From positions 1-5,271 of the forward strand of contig JAEKFU010000187.1 of NCBI GenBank assembly GCA_016522385.1: a stretch of 5,271 nt of DNA, written 5' to 3'. Below, in pieces: positions 1-4,690 of this stretch (within the stretch, counting starts at the first letter, position 1; each line of letters opens with the position of its first letter). Origin of the DNA: Pseudomonadota bacterium (GTDB lineage: Bacteria > Pseudomonadota > Alphaproteobacteria > Rhizobiales > Aestuariivirgaceae). Both the position numbers and the translations under genes were made by a program. The notes under the pieces were generated by a model. It did no database searches. It had not been told where the DNA came from and saw only the letters and a program-made list of their open reading frames with translations.

Positions 1-85
1 GGGCCATCATGGGTATCCGCACGTGTCCTGGGCTTTCTACCGGAACGACTTCACACTCGACCCTAAACTGGTACGCAGCAGTAGG

Positions 86-511
86 CTATTTGGGCAGGTT
101 GAAGTTTTGCTTTTTCTTAAGTTCACCGACTTCGGCAGTCGGACGTTTGACAAGTCTGATTCTGGCGCGGATGATTTTGCCCTTCCAGGGCAAGGAACCG
201 ATTTTGTTGCACCATTTCGCCGAAAATGCCTTCTTGATTCCTTCGACTTTAAAGCCGAACCGAAGGCATCTGCCGGCTTTGCGCACCTTTCTGCCGGAGA
301 ACACGCCCGGGACCCGAATGATCACCCGGCAATCGCGGGTCAGGCGCGCACCGGCCGTCTCGACCTTGCCGCGGAAGTTGCCACTGATGACATAAGTTCC
401 CGGAATCGCCCACGAGTGGATACAGGCTTTCGCCGCGGCCTCGCTGGTCGGAAGCAGCCACAAGCAGCATGCAAGTGTGGCGATCATCAAATCTTTCGTG
501 TTCAAACCCAT
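86..511 (-). CDS. Hypothetical secreted basic protein with four cysteines
   Basis: I do not recognise a family. From the ATG at 511 the protein has 141 residues. The N-terminus reads as a Sec signal peptide: Lys6, a hydrophobic core at about residues 8-20 (LMIATLACCLWLLP), then a small-residue stretch ending near AAAKA at 25-29, where cleavage is likely. The mature part is rich in Lys and Arg and has four cysteines (about 30, 61, 82 and 101), enough for two disulfides, so a periplasmic or extracellular location is expected. Cys30 directly follows AKA, but the preceding residues are a poor lipobox, so a lipoprotein is unlikely. An in-frame ATG at 535 would add eight residues (MRLEPPYK); I prefer 511 because it puts the signal peptide at the N-terminus. 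Neither start has a strong Shine-Dalgarno site. The gene is transcribed away from the operon and has no visible functional link to it. A codon-aligned antisense frame is also open, which lowers certainty a little. Confidence 0.6.
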   Translation of the reverse strand: MGLNTKDLMIATLACCLWLLPTSEAAAKACIHSWAIPGTYVISGNFRGKVETAGARLTRDCRVIIRVPGVFSGRKVRKAGRCLRFGFKVEGIKKAFSAKWCNKIGSLPWKGKIIRARIRLVKRPTAEVGELKKKQNFNLPK

Positions 512-525
512 TTTATAAGGTGGCT

Positions 526-745
526 CTAAGCGCATTCATAACCGGTCAAACACCGAGCCTGGGCACGGGCGACTATGAGAGCGCACTCGGGCATCATCAT
601 GCGAAAGCCGAATGCCCTATCGCGTTCAATAATGGCTACTATTGCTTCCCAGCCAAAAATCCGGATCGTCCGTTCCGACAAAGCGTGCCGAATGTATGCG
701 CCGGATCGCAATTGTACCACAAAGGCACACCTGGGCGCCTTTAGG
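526..745 (-). pseudogene. Possible frameshifted 3' part of a small decayed gene
   Basis: Beyond the TGA that ends the 746-919 ORF, the minus-strand frame offset by one base stays open to TAG at 526-528. It gives about 72 residues of ordinary composition, beginning DLKAPRCAFVVQLRSG and ending LTGYECA. The same frame upstream of about 750 is rich in Arg, Cys and Leu and looks non-coding, while the neighbouring frame there looks coding. The switch falls at a run of five G then five T on the minus strand (within 747-757). Loss of one base there would join the halves into a protein of about 130 residues. I do not recognise the sequence. It could be a pseudogene, a sequencing indel or chance. Confidence 0.2.
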
Positions 746-919
746 TCAAAAACCCCCGGTTTCAGTGCGCCGCGGTGCAATTTCTGCCTCGTCAAAAGCA
801 CCAACGTCCGAAACCGATGCCGTGGACCGCTCGTCATCCGGCATCTCAAACACCGCAATGTGGCGCATCGCGATGCCGGCGGAGCAATCGTCCACAATAT
901 CACAAACGGTCGTTTTCAT
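746..919 (-). CDS. Candidate small acidic protein, unknown function
   Basis: A 57-residue ORF starts at the ATG at 917-919 and begins MKTTVCDIVDD. Just upstream on the minus strand is GGAAAGG, four bases from the ATG after its last G, a credible ribosome binding site. A longer form from 967 would add 16 Arg/Lys-rich residues and looks less natural. The product is acidic (many Asp and Glu), with no signal peptide, membrane segment or motif I can name. It lies 57 bases downstream of the Lrp-type gene on the same strand and could be co-transcribed with it. It ends at a G/T homopolymer after which the adjacent frame continues, so it may be the 5' half of a frameshifted gene rather than a complete small protein. 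Confidence 0.28.
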   Translation of the reverse strand: MKTTVCDIVDDCSAGIAMRHIAVFEMPDDERSTASVSDVGAFDEAEIAPRRTETGGF

Positions 920-928
920 GAAACCTTT

Positions 929-944
929 CCGCTTGTTCAAGCGG
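929..944. repeat. 16-bp palindrome (potential hairpin)
   Basis: CCGCTTG and CAAGCGG are perfect 7-base arms around TT, which would fold as a 6-bp stem with a 4-base loop. It lies just past the 3' end of the Lrp-type gene and directly before the GGAAAGG site of the small minus-strand ORF. Neither strand has a T-tract after it, so it is not a classical intrinsic terminator. It could stabilise a 3' end or partly mask the ribosome binding site. Confidence 0.4.
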
Positions 945-976
945 CGACGCACGTTGCTACATGTCAAGGTTGGTTG

Positions 977-1444
977 CTACTCCGTGCCCGCCTCAATTGG
1001 CACTGACAGCCCCTGTTTCACACGGTCCATCACCACCATCGTATGAAACCGGCGGATGTTCGGGTTGTCGAAGAAGAACTGCTGGGTGAAGCGCTCATAG
1101 TGCTGCATGTCACGGGCAGTGAGTATCAGAATGAAATCGACCTCGCCGGTGACGTAGTAGCACTGCATGACTTCAGGTGTTGCTTTCATCGAATTTTTGA
1201 ACTCGGACATTATGTTGGGATGTTCGCGTTCGAGCGTCACCTCGACCACCATCATCAGTTGGCGACCGACTGTCTCCGGCGCGATCACCGAGATCTCCCG
1301 TTCAATGACCCCGATATCACGCAGCTTGGTCAAACGGCGCTGACAGGCCGAAGGCGACAAGCCGACCTTCTTGCTCAGTTGCTCGGCGGTTAAACGGCAA
1401 TTGTGCTGGACCAGGTTGAGAATTGAAATGTCGAATTCATCCAT
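977..1444 (-). CDS. Lrp/AsnC family transcriptional regulator
   Basis: This 155-residue protein has the usual family length and layout. An N-terminal winged helix-turn-helix spans about residues 2-50, with recognition helix region LSPSACQRRLTKL at 29-41. A linker follows, then a RAM (AsnC-type ligand-binding/oligomerisation) domain at about 64-145, including the conserved turn TGEVDF at 99-104. Such proteins form dimers and octamers, bind DNA in the cytoplasm and respond to amino acids or related small molecules. The ATG at 1442-1444 gives MDEFDISIL, the canonical family N-terminus; an ATG at 1438-1440 is out of frame. The gene is divergent from the Rieske/aco-like operon with 141 bp between starts, so it is very probably the local regulator of that operon and of itself. 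A known parallel is BkdR of Pseudomonas, an Lrp homologue divergent from the branched-chain keto acid dehydrogenase operon that it activates. The effector is unknown. Confidence 0.95.
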   Translation of the reverse strand: MDEFDISILNLVQHNCRLTAEQLSKKVGLSPSACQRRLTKLRDIGVIEREISVIAPETVGRQLMMVVEVTLEREHPNIMSEFKNSMKATPEVMQCYYVTGEVDFILILTARDMQHYERFTQQFFFDNPNIRRFHTMVVMDRVKQGLSVPIEAGTE

Positions 1445-1489
1445 TGCCAGAACTCGCGAAAATTACCCGATATTCGATTCAGATTGCAT

Positions 1490-1507
1490 GAATTTTGCGA
1501 AAAGTTC
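1490..1507. promoter_or_regulatory. Candidate Lrp/AsnC-type operator
   Basis: The 18-mer GAATTTTGCGAAAAGTTC is an imperfect palindrome centred on CG at 1498-1499, with 14 of 18 positions symmetric. Lrp-family sites are typically about 15-bp degenerate palindromes with AT-rich arms. The placement between the divergent regulator and the operon fits. Direct sequence symmetry is seen; binding is inferred. Confidence 0.4.
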
Positions 1508-1569
1508 TAGGTTTGAGCGCAACTTCCGCACAAACCTGCTGTTAGACTAGGGCTTGAGACGCCTAGAAC
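1504..1569. repeat. Overlapping inverted repeats upstream of the Rieske gene
   Basis: GTTCTAGG (1504-1511) is repeated inverted as CCTAGAAC (1562-1569), a perfect 8-bp match. AGGTTTG (1509-1515) is repeated inverted as CAAACCT (1531-1537), a perfect 7-bp match. The left arms share AGG, so the two pairings exclude each other. They could be protein-binding dyads or, if transcribed, alternative leader hairpins; the outer one ends just before the ribosome binding site. Matches of this length can arise by chance in 140 bp. Confidence 0.3.
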
Positions 1570-1572
1570 GTC

Positions 1573-1580
1573 GGGGAGGA
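1573..1580 (+). promoter_or_regulatory. Ribosome binding site of the Rieske gene
   Basis: GGGGAGGA ends five bases before the ATG at 1586 and fixes that start. An ATG at 1581 directly abuts the site and is out of frame. Confidence 0.8.
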
Positions 1581-1585
1581 ATGGC

Positions 1586-2719
1586 ATGCCGGCTGCACCA
1601 AAATGCGGCCATTTCTCGGCGCAGTCCATCGCACAGGCAGAGCTTGCCTTGGCTGAGGGCAAGACCTTGCCATTCTCACTGGTCCACGATCCGGAAATCC
1701 ACAAATACGATCTCGAAGCGATCTACAAGACCAGCTGGCAGGCCGTTTGCGCCGAGGCATCCCTGCGCGAACCGGGATGCATACTCACAAGCAAACTCGG
1801 CGATGTGCCGATCGTCATCGTGCGCGATCAACAGTACATACTGCGCGGCTTCGTGAACGTGTGCCGGCACAGGGGATATCCCGTAGCGCGCGAAGACGGC
1901 CGCTCAAACCGGCTGACCTGCCGTTACCATGGCTGGACCTACGACCTGACCGGCGCCCTTGTCTACGCGCCTGAGACAAGCCCACGTGAATTGGCAACCT
2001 ATCAGTGCCTGTCCCTTGTACCTATCTCTGTTGAGGCCTGGCGCGGATGTGTGTTTGCCCATCTGGATCCGCACGCATCCGGCCTCACTGATTATTTCGA
2101 CGACCTGGAAGCCATTGCTGCAGGCTGCCAGTTCGACTTGTCCGGTTACACCTGGATCAGGCGGCTTGATCTCGACATCCCGGCCAACTGGAAGCTGGTC
2201 TATGACAACGTGGTCGAGTGCTATCATTGCCCGTCGATGCATGCGCGTACGCTGAACACGCTCTATGACGCGAGCGGCTTTGAAGACGTGAACTGGCATG
2301 GGCGTATACGCAAGGTTGAGGCGCGTCTGAAGGGTTCCGACCGACTGCACCACACAATCCAGCTGTTTCCGGGGACCTACCTGGTGATGGATCCGGTCGT
2401 CGGCATTGTCGGCCGCTTCTGGCCCACAGCGCCATCGACCACGAAACTGGAGTTCCATTTTCTGGCTGCACCGGGTGCCGCACAGGGTGAAAGCCAGCAC
2501 TTTGCTGACATGTGGTGCGAGACGTTGCGGGAAGATGGCGAAATCCTGACAGCGCAATCTGCAGGGATCAGCGTGGGCGCCCTGGATCATGGTTATCTGG
2601 TTGCCGGACCGGAAACCTCTGTGGTCGGCGTCCAGCGTTTGATTCTCGATGCCTATCGCCAGGCACTTGATGCGTCAGAATCTGCGACCGGTGGAGATGG
2701 AAATGCAGCTGTCACGTGA
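1586..2719 (+). CDS. Rieske non-heme iron oxygenase alpha subunit (carnitine/betaine-oxygenase type)
   Basis: The 377-residue protein is a ring-hydroxylating-type oxygenase large subunit, which uses O2 and electrons from a reductase to hydroxylate or demethylate its substrate in the cytoplasm. The N-terminal Rieske domain (about 45-160) has the full [2Fe-2S] motif: Cys93-x-His95, 16 residues, Cys112-x2-His115. The C-terminal catalytic domain has the mononuclear iron ligands His214 and His219 (ECYHCPSMH) and probably Asp317 (REDGEI). The residue that bridges the two metal centres between subunits is Glu211, where classical dioxygenases have Asp; Glu is known from carnitine monooxygenase CntA. 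Overall length (about 371 in CntA) and the segment QLFPGTYLVMDP also fit the CntA/GbcA group, which acts on quaternary ammonium compounds. No reductase gene lies in the window. It is the first gene of the operon and overlaps the E1 alpha start. The substrate is not determined; other small N-methylated compounds are possible. Confidence 0.92.
   Translation: MPAAPKCGHFSAQSIAQAELALAEGKTLPFSLVHDPEIHKYDLEAIYKTSWQAVCAEASLREPGCILTSKLGDVPIVIVRDQQYILRGFVNVCRHRGYPVAREDGRSNRLTCRYHGWTYDLTGALVYAPETSPRELATYQCLSLVPISVEAWRGCVFAHLDPHASGLTDYFDDLEAIAAGCQFDLSGYTWIRRLDLDIPANWKLVYDNVVECYHCPSMHARTLNTLYDASGFEDVNWHGRIRKVEARLKGSDRLHHTIQLFPGTYLVMDPVVGIVGRFWPTAPSTTKLEFHFLAAPGAAQGESQHFADMWCETLREDGEILTAQSAGISVGALDHGYLVAGPETSVVGVQRLILDAYRQALDASESATGGDGNAAVT
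2690..2696 (+). promoter_or_regulatory. Ribosome binding site of the E1 alpha gene inside the Rieske gene
   Basis: GGTGGAG lies within the last codons of the Rieske gene. It touches the ATG at 2697 but is six bases before the ATG at 2703, so 2703 is the better start. Its position inside the upstream reading frame suggests translational coupling. Confidence 0.6.
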
Positions 2720-3668
2720 CGAACTCCTCAGCGCCTATCGAACCATGCGCACAATTCGCATGTTCGAAGACCGGGTCAACCAGGAGATGTCGACCGGCGA
2801 TGTGCCGGGCGCGGTGCACCTGTATGCCGGCCAGGAGGCCTCCGCCGTCGGCATCTGCATGCACCTCAACGACAGCGATCGTATCGCCTCGACCCACCGC
2901 GGCCATGGCCACTGCATTGCCAAGGGCTGCGATGTAAACGCCATGATGGCCGAGATCTTCGGCAAGGCGAACGGCATCTGCCAGGGCAAGGGCGGATCGA
3001 TGCACATTGCCGATCTCGACAGGGGCATGATGGGCGCCAACGGCATTGTCGGTGGTGGTCCACCACTGATCTGTGGCGCTGCGATGACAGCCAAGTACCG
3101 CAAGACCGGCGGTGTGGCGGTTGCCTTTGCAGGTGATGGCGCCTTCAACCAGGGCACGACACAAGAATCGCTGAACCTGGCATCGATCTGGAGACTACCG
3201 GTGATTTTTGCCGTCGAAGACAATGGCTTTGCCGAGGCGACCAGTTCCGACTATGCGGTTGCCGGCGACATCGTCGAGCGGGCCGGCGCCTATGGCATCC
3301 CGTCTGAGCGGGTTGACGGTCTTGACTTTTTTGCCGTCCATGAAGCTGCGGCCAAGGCCGTGGCCCGGGGCCGTTCGGGTGATGGCGCCAGTGTGCTGCA
3401 CATCAAGACCCCGCGCTACTATGGCCATTTCTCCGGCGATGCGGACACCTATCGCACCGCGGAAGAAAAGGAGGCGATGCGCCGCGACCAGGATTGCCTC
3501 AAGCGATTTCGCGAAAGGGTGACGGAAGCGGCACTGCTCGATGCGGTACAGCTTGATCAGCTCGACGATGAAGTAGCGGCAGCGATCGATGCGGCGGTGG
3601 ATTTTGCCCGTGCCGGTCCGTTGCCGGAGTCCAGCGAGGTCGCAACCGATGTCTACCTTGACTACTAG
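2703..3668 (+). CDS. acoA: TPP-dependent acetoin dehydrogenase-type E1 component, alpha subunit
   Basis: From the ATG at 2703 it has 321 residues, the family's normal length. E1 alpha pairs with E1 beta and thiamine diphosphate to cleave a 2-oxo or alpha-hydroxyketone substrate and pass the acyl group to lipoyl E2. It has the block THRGHGHCIAKG (64-75), then CQGKGGSMHIADL (93-105), both strongly typical of AcoA. The TPP motif starts with GDG at 144-146 and ends with Asn174 (EDNGFAEATS). The usual ENN is EDN here; the second Asn, which binds Mg2+ in human PDH, is kept. An in-frame ATG at 2649 lies deep in the Rieske gene and has no family support. The gene overlaps the Rieske gene by 17 bp and is followed 11 bp later by E1 beta. 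The aco-like identity is firm; acetoin as the true substrate is not, given the Rieske neighbour. Confidence 0.93.
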   Translation: MQLSRDELLSAYRTMRTIRMFEDRVNQEMSTGDVPGAVHLYAGQEASAVGICMHLNDSDRIASTHRGHGHCIAKGCDVNAMMAEIFGKANGICQGKGGSMHIADLDRGMMGANGIVGGGPPLICGAAMTAKYRKTGGVAVAFAGDGAFNQGTTQESLNLASIWRLPVIFAVEDNGFAEATSSDYAVAGDIVERAGAYGIPSERVDGLDFFAVHEAAAKAVARGRSGDGASVLHIKTPRYYGHFSGDADTYRTAEEKEAMRRDQDCLKRFRERVTEAALLDAVQLDQLDDEVAAAIDAAVDFARAGPLPESSEVATDVYLDY

Positions 3669-3679
3669 GTCCACGACCG

Positions 3680-4690
3680 ATGGCTAGAAAATCTTTCCGA
3701 CAGGCGCTCAACGAGGCATTGCGACATGAGATGGCGCGCGACGACAACGTGATCGTGCTGGGCGAGGACGTCTGCGGTGGCGCCGGCGCTTCGGGCGAAC
3801 AGGATGCCTGGGGCGGTGCGTTTGGCGTCACCAAGGGCCTGTTGGCCGAATTCGGTCCGGAGCGGATCATGGACACCCCGATCACCGAGAGCGCCTTCAT
3901 TGGCGCAGCGGCCGGCGCGGCGATGACCGGCCTCAGACCGGTTGCCGAGATCATGTTCGTCGACTTTCTCGGCGTTTGCTTCGATCAGATCTTCAACCAG
4001 GCAGCCAAGGTCCGGTACATGTTCGGCGGCAAGGCGGTGACACCGCTGGTCATTCGCGCCAGCTTCGGCGCCGGGGCCCGTTCGGCCAGCCAGCACAGCC
4101 AGGCGCTGTACCCGCTGTTTACCCATATTCCCGGCCTCAAAGTGGTTATTCCCTCAAACCCCTATGACGCCAAAGGATTGTTGATCGAAGCGATCCGCGA
4201 TGATGATCCGGTGATCTTTCTGGAAAACAAGATGCTTTATGACAGCGAAGGCGAAGTGCCCGATGGCGCCTATACGGTGCCCTTCGGCGAGGCGGGAATC
4301 CTGCGGGAAGGTGATGATGCGACGATCGTAGCCCTCGGCCGGATGACTGCGGTTGCCGAAACAGCCGCTGTGCGTCTGGCCAACGATGGTATCGATTGCA
4401 CGATCATCGACCCGCGGACGGTCTCGCCGCTCGATGAAGACACGATCCTCGATTTCGTTGCCGACACAGGCCGGCTGGTGATCGTCGATGAGGCCTATCC
4501 ACGTTGCGGAACGGCGGCCGACATATCATCGATCGTGGCGGAAAAGGCGTTCCATGACTTGAAGGCACCGATCCTGAAGGTGACGCCGCCGCATGCACCG
4601 GTACCCTATGCGCCGCAGCTGGAAGAGGCCTTCCTGCCTGATACCAGAGACGTCGAGGCGGCTGTCCGCTCGGTCATGGAAGGTGCCTGA
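3680..4690 (+). CDS. acoB: TPP-dependent acetoin dehydrogenase-type E1 component, beta subunit
   Basis: The 336-residue protein has the standard E1 beta (transketolase-like pyrimidine-binding) domain at about 4-180 and the transketolase C-terminal domain at about 200-325. Glu70 in DTPITESAF matches the conserved Glu that activates the TPP aminopyrimidine ring, donated by beta to the alpha/beta active site. His139 in SASQHSQ and the segment IDPRTVSPLD (243-252) are also family-typical. MARKSFRQALNEAL is the expected N-terminus, so the ATG at 3680 is accepted, although upstream there is only a weak AGG about ten bases away. It lies 11 bp after the alpha subunit and its TGA overlaps the next ATG by one base (TGATG). 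Alpha and beta form the heterotetrameric E1. Other 2-oxoacid E1 beta proteins are close relatives; the AcoA-like partner and AcoC-like E2 favour the acetoin type. Confidence 0.94.
   Translation: MARKSFRQALNEALRHEMARDDNVIVLGEDVCGGAGASGEQDAWGGAFGVTKGLLAEFGPERIMDTPITESAFIGAAAGAAMTGLRPVAEIMFVDFLGVCFDQIFNQAAKVRYMFGGKAVTPLVIRASFGAGARSASQHSQALYPLFTHIPGLKVVIPSNPYDAKGLLIEAIRDDDPVIFLENKMLYDSEGEVPDGAYTVPFGEAGILREGDDATIVALGRMTAVAETAAVRLANDGIDCTIIDPRTVSPLDEDTILDFVADTGRLVIVDEAYPRCGTAADISSIVAEKAFHDLKAPILKVTPPHAPVPYAPQLEEAFLPDTRDVEAAVRSVMEGA
4678..4683 (+). promoter_or_regulatory. Ribosome binding site of the E2 gene
   Basis: GGAAGG sits six bases before the ATG at 4690, inside the last codons of the E1 beta gene. 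With the TGATG stop/start overlap this is a clear translational coupling arrangement. Confidence 0.75.

Larger units (their letters stand above)
512..976. other. Gene-poor stretch between the secreted protein and the Lrp regulator
   Basis: About 465 bases hold no confident gene. Open frames exist on both strands, but most give Arg-, Ser-, Cys- and Pro-rich translations typical of non-coding frames. The best candidates are a 57-residue minus-strand ORF (746-919) and its possible frameshifted continuation (526-745), listed separately. A 16-bp palindrome lies at 929-944. An 8-bp direct repeat, CCGGATCG, occurs at 661-668 and 701-708. I see no tRNA, rRNA or intrinsic terminator with a T-tract. 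Confidence 0.5.
1445..1585. promoter_or_regulatory. Divergent intergenic control region
   Basis: This 141-bp region separates the Lrp-type gene from the Rieske gene and must hold both promoters. It is clearly more AT-rich than the flanking genes, mainly at 1458-1506. It contains the direct repeat GCGAAAA at 1456-1462 and 1497-1503 (41 bp apart, close to four helical turns), the palindrome at 1490-1507, and inverted repeats listed separately. I found no convincing sigma-70 -35/-10 pair and no GG-N10-GC sigma-54 element, so promoter positions are not assigned. Confidence 0.6.

Noticed and set aside
1..85. End of another gene at the left edge
   Set aside because: Two frames on the plus strand and one on the minus strand are open, but none has a motif or clear coding signal in so short a stretch.
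23..529. Long plus-strand open frame opposite the secreted-protein gene
   Set aside because: It is codon-aligned antisense to the minus-strand gene, has no ribosome binding site and no recognisable motif; the minus strand has a clear signal peptide.
929..944. Intrinsic terminator for the Lrp gene
   Set aside because: The hairpin has no following T-tract on either strand, so only a palindrome is reported.
575..1046. Plus-strand ORFs in the 575-1046 region
   Set aside because: Translations are rich in Arg, Ser, Cys and Pro, lack ribosome binding sites and run into the opposite-strand Lrp gene.
1487..1500. Possible sigma-54 -24/-12 promoter (TTGCATGAATTTTGCG)
   Set aside because: The TTGC-like half is present, but the essential GG of the -24 element is missing.
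1904..2590. 228-residue minus-strand ORF inside the Rieske gene
   Set aside because: Shadow of a well-supported gene with complete Rieske and iron-binding motifs.
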